In this document: piece by piece, positions 1-10,983 of the stretch
How positions within the stretch are numbered: the first letter of the stretch is position 1
How the letters are laid out: every line of letters begins with the position of its first letter
NCBI RefSeq assembly: GCF_048128805.1
Contig: NC_135997.1
Coordinates: 23,269,815-23,333,814 of the forward strand
DNA from: Centroberyx gerrardi
Lineage: Eukaryota; Chordata; Actinopteri; Beryciformes; Berycidae
Reading direction: 5' to 3'
DNA: 64,000 nt
Position numbers and translations under genes: made by a program
The notes under the pieces: generated by a model
Databases searched by the model: none
Told to the model about the DNA's origin: nothing
What the model saw: the letters and a program-made list of their open reading frames with translations, nothing else

Positions 1-599
1 CCGAGGGATCAAAGCACAACAGGGTGTGAAAACACTGCAGCGGCCTGCAGACATGTCATGTGACTCTGTTGGCCAGTGCCTCCCATACAGCATGTGACTA
101 AACTGTTGATGGTTTGAAAGGGATTTCCTAATGGTGCGCCTATGAGGAAATAACAGCTGATTCTCTAGATGGAGCTCTTCCATGAGGTTTTGTTTGCAAG
201 TACTTCTGAGGGCCACATCATATTACAACCTTTTTTCCATAAAAAAAAATCCTGTTGATGTTTCTTTTTCTGATAACAATCTCACTTCAAATCTCAGTTC
301 AGATGGGGATACACATGATTCCAACATTGCATCCCCATTGCCTCATGCTTTGCTATGTATAGCACTTGACAAAGTCCTGTTGTGGCTTAGTCTGGCAGAT
401 TGATAGAGGGGCTACAAATGATGCTCAGTGACATCATTACCAGCTATGTGTTTTCCATTATCATCTTTTACCAACATAATTGTGCACTCTCAATCAGAAA
501 TAAAAGGAGGTTTCTGTGGGATAAATGTAAATTGATATAACCTGTCATTAAAACCAGGGTGGTAATGGCCCAGCCCAGGTCTAGGGGACTGTGTTCAGT

Positions 600-685
600 C
601 TCTAGTCTAGTCGAGTCATGTGTATTTATATAGCCCTTTATCACAAGTATATCTCAAAGGGCTTTACATGCCATCATGCATCACC

Positions 686-687
<2 letters not shown>
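600..687 (+). repeat. Dispersed fish repeat, left-end fragment
   Basis: The stretch reads from a TCTAGTCTAGTCGAGTC run through TATTTATATAGCCC to a TCTCAAAGGGCTTTACA segment and ends at a (GT)n tract. The same core, TTTATATAGCCCTT then AAAGGRCTTTACA, recurs at 30885-30940, so this is a second copy of one interspersed family. Only its left end is present here. Confidence 0.5.

Positions 688-740
<53 letters not shown>
688..740. repeat. (GT)n microsatellite
   Basis: About 26 uninterrupted GT units. Alternating purine-pyrimidine DNA of this length can adopt Z-DNA and is usually length-polymorphic. The open frames across it on both strands are artefacts. Confidence 0.97.
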
Positions 741-741
<1 letters not shown>

Positions 742-3236
742 TGGGGACAGGGATCAGCCACAGGGCATGAGACAGGTTGGACAACTGTAATCTCCACTTC
801 CACTGTGGAAAATTTTCACCATCTCCACGGACATCCAAGAAGTCGTGACCTTTCAGCATGAGGCCACGAGCCTTTCTCTCTCAGCTTCTCTGTTCTAAGG
901 TCGTTTGTACAGAAGGGAGAACTCTGTTCAGTCAACAGCACCGACACTAGATGTGCAGCTTTTAGCAGCAAACAACCTCCCAGTCTTCTTCTGCTTTTGT
1001 GAGTTTTAGTGTTACTGGCCATGGGACAACAGAGCAGCTTGTCATCTGTGTTGAAAGCCTTCAGCAAACCATGTTGCCCTTATCTGAGACAGATTTACAT
1101 GCACATTGTCAGCCAAATTAAATGTTAGTGGATGTTCATTTTTCTGTACAATTAAACAATTTCACCATTTTTGTTTTGAACAGGTGGTCTCTGTAACTAC
1201 ACAACAGGTGCTTGTGTGCTGAATGAGACAGAGTTGCTGAAAGAGCTCCATTCTCCACTGCTGAGGCTGAGGCAGAGAATTAGAGTGGGCAAAATGGACA
1301 CGTCCTGGTGTGTGTCATGGGTCTCCTTCAGTAAATGTTGTGCCTGTTGATCTAAATGGGCCAACATACCAGCTCCCACCTTACATGGGTGTGTACTGCC
1401 GACTGTAAAGTCGTTTTATCTGATGAGAAGGGTGAAAGAATGTTCTGGTGCATTCGTATCATTTTGTAACCTCAGTCGATAAAACATGTCTTGCAAATAA
1501 TGGGTCTAATCTAATGGACTCAAAGTGGCCTAGCCCTTATTTCATTATGGCGAGAGATTTGAAAAACTAAAGGCTCATTGCTCAACAACTTGCTGGCTGG
1601 ATCTACTCTTGTTTTTCCAACTGGTAAAATTGTCATGTAGAGTGGGAATTAACCGTTTGATATTGCTGCCTGAGCCGCAAATGAACTCCTGCGATAAATC
1701 ACTACAATAAAAGCGGCATGGAACACCGGCTGCACTGGAACAGGCTGTACTAATCCAGCTGGGATAGTACAGCGTCGAGATCCAAGATGGTTTGAGTGGT
1801 GACGTGTCGACATGGCCTGTGCGCCATGGACTGACAGATAAAGGAGCACAGCAGCAGCAGACAGACAGGGGAGCAGGCAGTTATAATCCTGGTTCCGACC
1901 ACAGACTATAGTGGGTCTTTCCAGGGCCAGGGCCAACTCAACGTGTTTACAAGACAAGATCAAAAGCACATAAAATATATCCCATCTGACAGATCATTTT
2001 CTCTGCTCACTAAAAAGGAAAAAATAATCAAATTAATCTTATTTGTGGGGGGAATTGAGTGATATGAACACTGAGGGAGCTCTAGCTAGACCTGTTTGGC
2101 TCTGTTGTGGAAATCAAGCTGTCGGTGCCGTAGATGTGCTGTGAGGATTTATGGCTGGGGTAGCCTGATGCCAAGTGTACCCCCCCCCACACACACACAC
2201 TGTTATGCACAGTCGGACAGCAGGTTGTTTTGATGTTTGACAGGTCTCTGTGGAAACTGAACTTGGCTTTGTAAGTCCGTCTGGCCCGCTGTTGAGGCTG
2301 TGACATCATCTTCTGGATATTCACACCAGTGTCGGCTCCAAGGAAGCAGAAACAGGAGAAGACTTGACCTCCAAGGACAGCTGTATGCCACCCCCATCAC
2401 ACACACACACACAGCACTACATATCCATGCTGCCCTAAGCCAGTCACATGCGTAGTAAACATAAATGTGTTGTTCTGTAATGACTAATGGGCTGGAGAAG
2501 CATTACCTGAGAAGCATCGATCTCCTAATTAGACAGAACTTGATGGCTGTTACTCTACATTGGGATAAATTTAGCCTTTTATTCTGCCAGTGTCCTGAAA
2601 TCCTCAAATCTCCAAAAACAATTTTTTTCAGGAATTTAAAAGACATAGAACAATTGCAATAACTAAATTAATTTCTAAACAAAGAGAAAGTAGAGTAATG
2701 GAACACTAGTTGAGATTCCTACTTACTGGAAGTGGAATATGAAACTGTAATTTAAATGATAGGATATTGGAATAAAAATATTGAATATGTAATTTAACAA
2801 TATTGGTAAAGATTGGTTTCATTGAATTCTACAGGCTGGCAATGTCCATTTGGCCCTCCCTTGCTGTACATGGGTAAACAGTCTGTAAAATGTCTGCTGC
2901 TCTCAACATCGACCACAACTGTGCAATGCTGAATCTTTCAGCTCAACTCTCCAGTCCTATGGTCTAATTGGTATAGCCTCACTTCTTTAATTACAAGACA
3001 GGCCCTGACATGATTTACTGGCTGCCTTCTGCTGACAACAGTACCGGTACGTTTTAATAACTCTTCCAAGACAAAAAAACAAGGCTAAGTTGATTAAGTG
3101 AAAGCCCCTAAAGGTTATTCCAGTGAGGTGTAGCCTTTGTTTATTAATTTGATTAATTCACTAAATAAATAACAAAATAATGTATAATTAAATACTAAAA
3201 CAATATCCAGAAAAGCTCATTCTGCCAGTAGAACTA

Positions 3237-3255
3237 GATCGCCCTCTAGTGGTAC
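3237..3255 (-). promoter_or_regulatory. Candidate CTCF site
   Basis: ATCGCCCTCTAGTGG matches the reverse form of the vertebrate CTCF core (roughly YGCCMYCTNGTGG). It is in otherwise unremarkable AT-rich sequence below the photolyase gene. The same string also occurs inside common fish repeats, so it may be a repeat scrap. Confidence 0.35.
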
Positions 3256-3546
3256 TGATGAGAAATTTGGAAATCTCACAGCACTCACTTTGAGTGTGTA
3301 CTGTAGCACACAGCCATTAAATGCTTTTAAGATTGACTTGCAGACTGATTGGTGCATTTATTTTCTGACCGTTTGCTATGTAGCAGAATGAACTGCTGAA
3401 CCATTGTAAACTAATCATTATTTTAAGATCATGGTGTCTAGTCATGTCCAGTCATTTCTGCTGATAAAATTGGCAAAACTGACAAGGATCATCCCATTTC
3501 TGTGTGTATGCTACATGGAAATATTTGGTACATATTTTGGATACAT

Positions 3547-3719
3547 TTTATTTGAATTGGCTATAACACTGAAGTAGTCATACAAAATAAAAAAGTAACA
3601 GTCAACCAATGACTGTATCCAGAGTGTTACACTAATGCAATTTGCCATTTTAGGTTCAGCAAACAAAAAAAAGGCCCACTGAGGCAGACAGCCTCTCCAG
3701 TGGGCTTCCATCTTTAATC
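3547..3719 (-). promoter_or_regulatory. cry5: Candidate photolyase polyadenylation signals
   Basis: On the minus strand, AATAAA lies at 3552-3547 and the common variant ATTAAA at 3719-3714, about 510 and 350 bases past the photolyase stop codon at 4065-4067. Either would give a 3' UTR of ordinary length. No transcript evidence is available, so the choice is open. Confidence 0.35.
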
Positions 3720-4064
3720 CCCATGCATCAAATATACATTACTAAACATTGTACATGTTTAGTACAAACTAAACAGTAAACAGTACTAGTAAACATTGAA
3801 ATAGTAATACAATATAAAATGTAAATGGACACCAGTCCTCAAAAAGTAAAATATAAAAGCAATTTCAAAGTTACCATAGTCCCTACAGTAACCAGTATAG
3901 AGGTAGATATAGTGGATCGCCTGCCCACCCATACAGTAAGTCTCTGACCGTCCACTTCGCTCCGGTCCAGACAGAGCTACACTATTAGATGGACACCAAC
4001 ACCCATCTAAATTTGTAGTGCAGTTATACCTTAAATAACTGCTGTATTACTCATTCACATCACA

Positions 4065-7000
4065 TTACTTTTTCTTCTTCAGCATGTCCACAACAGATGG
4101 AGCCTTGCGCTTTTCACCTTGAAGAAAGAAAAAAGAAAACAGGCTAAGAATAAGGACGTTCTTTCAACATACGGTTAACAACAAAAGAGAGCACAAACAT
4201 CAAAGAAGATGGATTATTGATAACAGTTCAACAATTTCTTTCAACACCTTACCTTTTACAGTACCTTTCTTTTTGCTGGGTGATTCAGTGGCGTCTGACG
4301 ATCTCTTGGCATAAGCGATCTTCATCCTCTGGATGTTCTTTTTGCTGATCACCTCATGCTGTACAATGGGATGCGGGTAGTCTTTACCCACAATACATCC
4401 TGCTGCCTGCTGGATGCTGCGGGGAGCCTTCCAAGGCTCATAGATATACTGGGCTGGGAACTTCTTCAGGAGAGGAAGGTACTTCCTACAACAAAAGTTT
4501 GGAGACTGGTTGTGAGTCACAAGTTGTGAATTTTTAGTTTCTTTCATTTTTTGTTTCTGTTTGTTTTTTGTTTATAGCTCTTTAAGTAGAGGCAAAGCAT
4601 GTCATGCATGTATCATTCATGATAAATTGAGCTTATGAGCGTTACTTACTTGATATAGTCTCCATTTTTGTCCGTCTTCTTCCCAAAGGCGATAGGGGAG
4701 TAGACCCTGAAGTACTGGTGGAAAAAGGCGCTGGCTGAGAGCCACTGCCAGTTCCCAGCATTCAGAGCCCAGTCGCCATCCAATAAAAGCTCCTCAAACA
4801 CCTGTGGGAGCAGCAAACAAGATGTTGAAACAGGCATTACGAACCCCTTGGTGACAATAAGACCATATGATTTGCTCTGTGAGGAGGATCTCATGCTTAA
4901 CTAAGCTTGCAGTAGAGAGCAAAGCAGGCTGATCTACACACCTTCTGCCCCTCCTCCCAGCTGATCCACAGGTCCCCCCTGGTGAGGAAACAGGCGACAG
5001 CATGTCTGGCCAGGTGGTGGATCCAGCCCTCCTGCCGCAACTGAGTCATGATGGCATCAATGAAGGGGAAACCGCTCCGAGCCTTGAAAGGAAATATATG
5101 ATGGCAGAAGTTATTTATGATACTGATTACTGGTTTCTCTTAATGGGACTCCTTTCATCTTTTCCCATTAAAATTACTCCTTCTTGGTCTCAATCTCAGT
5201 ACCTCTCTCCATGCAGCCAGATACTCCGGGTTCGTGTCCCAGTCCACCTGTGTACACACAGGATTGCCCTCCATCTTGTTAAAGTTGGGGATGCCCACAC
5301 CAGCTGTGTAGAAGAACTCTCTCCACAGTAACTGGCCATGCAGGGAAACTGGGGGGTCTGAGTGCTTCTTCTGCAAATAAAACAGATTTCACAGTTAGGG
5401 CTGCACAAATATGGCTAAAATGCTAACACTCATTATTGTCCTAGATTTTGCAATCACAATTATTAAATCACCATTAGGCTTGATGATGTACGGAAATTTT
5501 GCTGTCCCTTTCTGCCATTTAAATTGACATCTTGACTATTTTAAACTGCTTTCTAAATTAAATTAAATGTTTCAATATTGTTGATACGCCAATATTCAAC
5601 AATTATTAATTGTGGAAATTAAAACTGTGATATACATTCGTACACCATTACTTGTGCAGCCCTTTTCACAGTATAGCATACTACTCGCAGATGGGAATAG
5701 TTGGACTGTAATGGTGAACTTTAACCCTCACCCCCTGGTAGACGTCTGTCAGTCTCCACCAGAAGGTGCGTGCAGACAGGCAGCCAAAGCGGACGTACGG
5801 ACTGAGGACGGTGGTGCTGGGGCTCAAAGAGTTTGGGGACGTCTGGGGCTTCTCAAAGCTGCACACCCATCCCTGGATGATGGAAACAGATACAACATAG
5901 TGGGAAAACATAAGTAAATCAGAAAGAACCTAAATGTTACCTTTGTTATAGCAACAACAGGGTTCAATCTAACATTCTTCAGTGCTACTCCTGGATTTTG
6001 GTTTCTTCAAAGTAGATTCTCCATTGAATAGACATCAATGTCTATACAGCTGGTCCATGCCTTTTCAATGTTCTTGCATGTCTTGCTCATTCACTTATTA
6101 GTAAACTGTATTGTGTAACCGTAACCCCCCTGCAACTGAACAGGCACTGTGTGAAGAGGAGCCGCCACCTGACCTGAACTCACTTCATTTGTACTGGTCT
6201 CAAAGGAGAGTTTCAGTGTCACAAGGCCTTGATGGTGTTACAAACCCTTCCACCATGCCGAGAAAAAATATGTGCATGAAACCAAAGTACCGTTCTTTTC
6301 ATATGTTCATCCAGTCTCCTCAGTGCCTCCTGCTCTCCCCCTGGGAACAGCTCCTCTCCCACAGATGCTGCATCCTGTCCCAGCTCCTCCAGTGTGGGGA
6401 TCCCATATTTGTTCTCATGCTTCTCTGAATAAGGCGTCTTCACACCTGTGGTACAAGAGATGCATTTAAACCAATTTAGACTAAAAACCTTGAGAGAGTA
6501 TGCAGAGACCAGTAATCGCTGCTTAAAAAAGTCTGAACTGATTGGTTTTAGTTTACTTCATTTTTTAATTTTTGGAAAAGAACTTTATGGCTATGATTTG
6601 AAAAGCAAATAGTATACCATTATTATAAAGACAATATATGATTATTCAGTCATTATCCAGTGAAATTATTGTCATTATCCAGTGTTGTTGTTATTACCTT
6701 GCATGTCTTCTATGGTTGGAGCAGGAATTGGTCTTTTAGGGGGACCAAGGCTCTTCACTATCGCCTGCAGACGGTTGTAAGTCAGGGGAGCCTTCCCATT
6801 GTTTTCTTCAATTATCCTGTGAAGACAAGACTGCTAATCAGTTCTCTCCATTGAAATCGTATGATGCAGCACTAGTAAATAAAGCTTAGGGCGTGAACAT
6901 ACGACTTTACATTCAGCCAACTTGAGTAAGAGGGGGGTCCCACTTTGTGAATCCCCCACTGTGTATACAAGTTTAGCATGAGTGCTGCGTACCTGTCAAT

Positions 7001-7600
7001 GTCATAGAGAGTGTGGGAGATTTTATAGATGACTTCAACTCCATGTTCTTTGGCCAGCAGGGTGACCGCCTGATCCCTGCTCAGACTGTACGGCTCTGTG
7101 TCGTACTCGTAGGTCAACTTTGTTACTTTCCACTTAGTGAACAGCTTGGGGAACACATCCTCTGGTTTCCCTCTCACCACAAACAGCCTGCAGGAGGCAA
7201 ACACAAAGGGCCTATTGCTTCATCTGTTCATGATGCATCAGGCTATAAATAAACATTAAAATGAAATTGAAATTTAGCCTTACTGAAATCACTAGAAGCA
7301 ATGGCACGTTATAATGTTTTGTTGATAATCTATGATCCTTTGGTCCTTATACTCAATATTTCTGAGTGTAGTCCTTCCTGTTGTACCTGGAGTTGAGCTC
7401 CCTGAGGCTGCAGTCCAGGTCTTTGAGGGCTCCGATGAGGAACCTCCAGCGGTTGACGCCAACATGGGTGTTATGGATGTAAGGGTCCAGGATGAACACA
7501 GGGTAGATCTCCTTACACTCCCTTAGAGCAGCCATCAGTGCTGGGTTGTCATGCAGCCTGAGTCCCTTTCGGAACCAGTGGATACATGTATGGGCCATGC
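4065..7600 (-). CDS. cry5: (6-4) photolyase (cryptochrome/photolyase family), ten coding exons
   Basis: A flavoprotein that uses light to reverse (6-4) pyrimidine photoproducts in DNA. Exons, 5' to 3' on the minus strand: 7600-7387 (ATG at 7598-7596), 7187-6993, 6816-6698, 6445-6291, 5872-5732, 5370-5203, 5082-4942, 4801-4650, 4485-4253, 4117-4065 (stop TAA). All introns are GT-AG and phases agree. The coding length is 1569 nt, or 522 residues, the usual size for the family. The N-terminal photolyase domain opens with [13 protein letters not shown] (residues 7-19). The C-terminal FAD domain includes [33 protein letters not shown] with the His pair H353/H357 that corresponds to the catalytic histidines of Xenopus (6-4) photolyase, and AGNWQW (392-397). 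A lysine-rich tail from about residue 495 looks like a nuclear localisation signal. No stop, frameshift or lost key residue was seen, so it is probably functional. The symbol follows zebrafish cry5. A CRY1/CRY2-type clock cryptochrome is less likely, because it would carry a long C-terminal extension. Confidence 0.95.
5396..5664. mobile_element. hAT-type MITE in a photolyase intron
   Basis: A 269-bp element lies in the intron between exons 5 and 6 of the photolyase gene. The ends are inverted repeats, TAGGGCTGCACAA on the left and the complement of AAGGGCTGCACAA on the right. A perfect 8-bp target duplication TTCACAGT flanks it (5388-5395 and 5665-5672). Eight-base duplications are diagnostic of hAT elements. 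It has no coding capacity. It does not touch either splice site: the nearest exon boundary is at 5370. Confidence 0.85.
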
Positions 7601-8285
7601 CTGTGTGGTGGGAACACATCAAACAAACATTATAAATTTAATAGACATAAACTGGAAGAAGGTGCACTTTCAGTGAGGTCCTATAGCCCAATGCCAGTGA
7701 GTCCCACTGTAAAACACAAAGTACATCATCTGCATGTTCAAAGACAGCGGCAAAGGTGATGATATGGTCTTTCTTTTACAACATATCGAACTGGACAAGT
7801 GCATATACAATAGGCTGGCTAAACCACGACTTCAGAATGATGAAGAGGCCATTCTCAAACCTTAAACAATTCAAATTGTTTGAAGTCACGTAGAAAAATA
7901 CTTATTTTCCAGTGAACTTTCCTTTAATTCTTGATAAGATGGTTGTCACATCTGTCGGTACCTTTGTTTCAAAGCTACTACGTCCTCCTGATGTTCATGT
8001 TGTTTGGTTACAGTAGGTCCATTCATAAAACTGCTTGAAATGGACATGTGTGCACGATATGAGCACTGGCACTGACTCGAATCCCTGTCATATTTCTTAG
8101 ACATACAAGATGAAACATTTTTGGAGACAATGTGAATTGTGAAGTTGGACCTCCATACAATTAACCAACTAGATAGCGACATAACGTTACTTTCTACCAG
8201 ATGCATGCAGTGCAGCGACGACGAGCCACACCCTGCAGTTACATGAGGACGACGCACGATGGTAACATTTCAGTTTAGAGCTTAC

Positions 8286-8340
8286 CTTCGAGCTTGTTAA
8301 CCAAATTCCCCTCGAGTTTCAAGATGTGGTGTTTACTGGA
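8286..8340 (-). other. cry5: Non-coding first exon of the photolyase gene
   Basis: On the minus strand a strong donor, CGAAG|GTAAGC, lies at 8286/8285. It fits the acceptor CACACAG|GCATGG at 7601/7600, two bases before the photolyase start codon. The exon sequence up to about 8340 has no ATG, so translation starts in the next exon. The upstream boundary (transcription start) cannot be read from sequence, and 8340 is only a working edge. The intron is about 685 bases. Confidence 0.6.
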
Positions 8341-8410
8341 GACTTTTGTTTGGTAACCTCCACGTTGTGCGTTACAAAACGTAGGAGGTTCCCCGTTACG
8401 TATGCAGCAG
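8341..8410 (-). promoter_or_regulatory. cry5: Putative light-responsive promoter with D-box-like sites
   Basis: Just upstream of the non-coding exon lies TTACGTAT (8396-8403), one base from the D-box/E4BP4 form TTACGTAA. GTTAC half-sites also occur at 8371-8375 (plus strand) and 8352-8357 (minus strand), and an imperfect E-box CACGTT at 8361-8366. Further matches, TAACGTTAC (8182-8190) and GGTAAC (8264-8269), lie in intron 1. D-box enhancers are established drivers of light-induced cryptochrome and photolyase genes in zebrafish. That these sites act so here is inference. Confidence 0.45.
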
Positions 8411-8478
8411 CGACCAGCCAACCAGAGGAAAGACGGCGAAACCCTGAGAGACATTGCAGTCCCACCAGTTCGTCATTT

Positions 8479-8498
8479 GTCCACCAGGTGTCGCTACT
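8479..8498 (+). promoter_or_regulatory. Candidate CTCF site
   Basis: CCACCAGGTGTCGCTAC (from 8481) matches the forward CTCF core CCASYAGRKGGCRSY with one deviation (T for G in the GGC triplet). It sits about 140 bases upstream of the photolyase first exon. Confidence 0.35.
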
Positions 8499-8559
8499 GC
8501 AAACAATATTTGGAGTAGACGGTCAAAGCGCTGCCAACCTCCAGTACTGACCCGTACAT

Positions 8560-8705
8560 GACCTACAGCAGTAGTTCTCCACCATGAACAGAGAAAGTAG
8601 GTTTTCATACTAACCAAACACTACAGCAGCTGATTCCACTGATTAGTTCTTCCTCTCTGGTTGAAGCTGTGCTTATTTGGTAACAGATATATCAAACAAA
8701 TGGAG
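8560..8705. mobile_element. Degenerate foldback element, copy 1
   Basis: The segment carries GTAGGTTTTCATACTAACC followed by AAACACTACAGCAGCTGA, nearly identical to the left arm of the hairpin element at 10732-10841. It is preceded by a CAGCAGTAGTTCTCCACC edge like CCAGTGGTCTCCAATC at 10689. The right arm is poorly preserved. Confidence 0.55.
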
Positions 8706-8719
8706 TAGTTGAGGGTGAG

Positions 8720-9680
8720 GTCTGAGGTCAGCATGCCTTACATTTAGTCTCTTGAGCGCAGGTGTGTTTGAGCCTAGTGTTTGGACCCTTGTGGGAGCTC
8801 AGTAACTTATAATTTGGTGCCTTTCCCACTGTGGTCACTCCATCCTAATAAGACGATGATGAATATACAAAAGGGGGGAATGTCATAATCTGGGTCAGGT
8901 CTTTTGTCATTGTGCAGAGGACTCAGATCTAGGGTCAGATTTTGGAATTGCAGTGGCAATGTAACATGTTTTTGATCTGATATTGCAAAGATAAACTATG
9001 AGGTCATTCAGTTATTAAAATCACCCAGTATTAACATTCAGAATTGTATCTGATATTAAATCCAACGATTTGAGGGATCCCATTTTTTAAATCTCCTTTT
9101 TTGACATGCTTTAAAAAAAAATAAAAAAATAAAACCTAAATCCAAGAATTCTAGTATCTGTAAACTGAGGAAACTTGAGAGTGTCAGTAAAGGTCAAAAT
9201 GAGATTTTCTCTGGTATTTAGAACTTTCCTTTGATCTAGCAAAAGCACAGCTGTCAAGTTTAACAGTGTAATTGTTACTAAGATAAAGTTCTGAGAGGCC
9301 TGTTGAATTTTAAAAGACTGACCAACCTAGCTTGCTGATTTCCTTGGAAATCAGCTTTAGGATTTAAAGCATGGATGTGTCTCTAGTAGAATCTGTCACT
9401 TTGGAAAGATTCACAATCCAGTGTCAGAAACCCAAGCTTCTTGATTGAACCTAACAGATATTCAGACTGTTCAGTCATGGAATTAGACATTAGATCCAGC
9501 TCAGTAAGCTGAGTGCACAACTGCAGTAGTATTTCACTTACAAAGACAATATTATTTAATTTTAGATCAAGTCTCTTGAGTGCAGGAATTTGGCAGCCAA
9601 TATTTAAGAGACCTTTAGCTGTCACTTCCCCATATATTTTAATCCAAGATGCACAACTGAGTCAGGTTTCTGTGCCTGAC
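8720..9680 (-). pseudogene. Decayed leucine-rich-repeat gene fragment
   Basis: The longest open stretch, about 9383-9660, encodes recognisable LRR units, for example IPALKRLDLKLNNI and LTELDLMSNSM. Further LRR-like pieces follow on the same strand but in different frames with stops between: LSELYLSNN (about 9295-9269), LQILEFLDLG (about 9160-9131), LTLDLSPLHND (about 8938-8906) and PALKRLNVRHADL (about 8764-8726). No splice sites were found that would join them into one frame, so a broken gene or retro-copy is more likely than a live one. The exact LRR family (NLR-like, F-box-like or other) cannot be named from these units. The length given is the span over which motifs were seen. Confidence 0.45.
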
Positions 9681-9736
9681 TGATCCCCTCAACAGCTTAA
9701 GTTCATTCAGGAACAAAGGAGTGGATCTTGTTAGGA

Positions 9737-10078
9737 CAGTGGTTCTCAAAGTAGTGTCCGGTGAACCCCGGTGGTCCTTGAAGTGGTTCCATGGGGTTCT
9801 ATGCAAAATGAGAAATATATATATATATAATTCAATTCAATATAAATTATCCCAGAATGTACATGAATGACTATTCCAATCATAGGTTTTACTCTCTCCC
9901 CTGTTGTTTTCTCCACACGTGGGACTAGTGTGTAGACATTTACACAATTAAAAAATGAATCAGCAGCAAAAATCTTCTCTTATGAGGGTCGCTGGGATAA
10001 ATCCCCTCAGATGGGGGCTGTGGCCTTAAAGTGTGTCTATTTGGGGGAATGTGACATGAAAAGGTTTGAGAAGCCCTG
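9737..10078. mobile_element. hAT-like non-autonomous element
   Basis: The left end CAGTGGTTCTCAAAG and the right end TTTGAGAAGCCCTG form imperfect inverted repeats (CAGKGSTTCTCAAA), the hallmark of a large hAT-derived family. The interior of about 340 bp is non-coding and includes a short (TA)n. I did not find a convincing 8-bp target duplication, so the boundaries are approximate. Confidence 0.55.
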
Positions 10079-10383
10079 CCTTTGAGATAAACTGTCAGAT
10101 ATGGGTATGTCCCACTCAAAGCCAAAAACGTATTGACTATTTGCATAAGGAAAGTTACATTTCATAGTATTTTAAAGTTTTTTTTTTTTAAGATCGAACA
10201 AGACAGGTTATGGTTTTTATTTCAACCATTAAATGTAGGGTTTGTTCTAGTAGGGAGGAAGAAATGACACAAACCAACGGCTGCATTCTCTCCACAGACC
10301 TAACAGGAAACCAGTGTAACAGTTGTACAGTATTCAGAACAGCATGTCTCTGCCTCCTGCGACCCGACAGCTCATCGTAGCTC

Positions 10384-10455
10384 GCCGTGATCGTATAGTG
10401 GTTAGTACTCTGCGTTGTGGCCGCAGCAACCTCGGTTCGAATCCGAGTCACGGCA
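10384..10455 (+). tRNA. tRNA-His (anticodon GTG)
   Basis: This is a complete 72-nt tRNA gene. The acceptor stem GCCGTGA/TCACGGC is perfect. The anticodon stem CTGCG/CGCAG encloses the loop TTGTGGC, with anticodon GTG at 10417-10419. The T arm carries the B box GGTTCGAATCC, and the discriminator is A at 10455. No CCA is encoded, as expected in eukaryotes, and the extra G at -1 of tRNA-His is added after transcription. A run of four T at 10488-10491 is the likely Pol III terminator. The trailer is unusual: TCACGGC is repeated at 10469-10475 and a CAGCTCATC/GATGAGCTG inverted repeat flanks the gene. Confidence 0.95.
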
Positions 10456-10731
10456 TTGTGGAACAATGTCACGGCAGATGAGCTGTGTTTTGAATAAACT
10501 ACAGGCAGCTACTGTGGGTACTATTTGGCTGTTCCTGATGTTGTGACAGAACCCGACCCGGTATTTACTTTAGGCGAACATGCAGCGCCCTCACCGCATG
10601 CTTGAATCGGCTATTATCTCTATTGCCTGCAGGCGGTGCTTATCTTCTGCCTAACATTTGAAAAGGCTTTTAAAGATTCAGACTCATGCCAGTGGTCTCC
10701 AATCATTATACCATCGAAAGCAAAGGTGTAT

Positions 10732-10841
10732 GCAGGTTTTCATTCTAACCAAACACTACACCAGCTGAGTTTAATGATCAGCACACCCTCAACCAGAGAC
10801 GGGATCAGCTGGTGTAGTGTTTGGTTGGAATGGAAACCTGC
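10732..10841. mobile_element. Foldback element, copy 2 (near-perfect hairpin)
   Basis: Arms at 10732-10768 and 10805-10841 are 37 nt each and complementary except at two positions that would be G-U pairs in RNA. The loop is 36 nt. An edge CCAGTGGTCTCCAATC lies about 40 bases to the left. A related copy lies at 8560-8705, so this is a dispersed palindromic element rather than a unique hairpin gene. Confidence 0.7.
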
Positions 10842-10983
10842 AGACTCGTAGATGATGGGAAAGGGGAATCCGAAGTTTCAGTGAGATTCAACGTGTCGAA
10901 GGCGAGTTGAAGCCAAATATTCCATATCTAGAAGAATATGAACTGCGCGGATATTTTCCCTACTTCAGTGCGCTTCCCGTAAA

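Larger units (their letters stand above)
1..4064. other. Intergenic region below the photolyase gene
   Basis: No exon with plausible splice sites and recognisable protein similarity was seen on either strand. It holds a dispersed fish repeat with a (GT)n tract near 600-740, short (CA) runs near 2190 and 2400, and otherwise AT-rich unique DNA. The stretch 1650-1970 is more GC-rich and has a long minus-strand open frame, but it resembles no protein I know. The top of the region (about 3547-4064) is probably the photolyase 3' untranslated region. Confidence 0.6.

Noticed and set aside
1649..1969. 106-codon minus-strand frame in a GC-richer stretch
   Set aside because: No recognised protein and no exon signals. 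May be regulatory DNA, but nothing in the sequence proves it.
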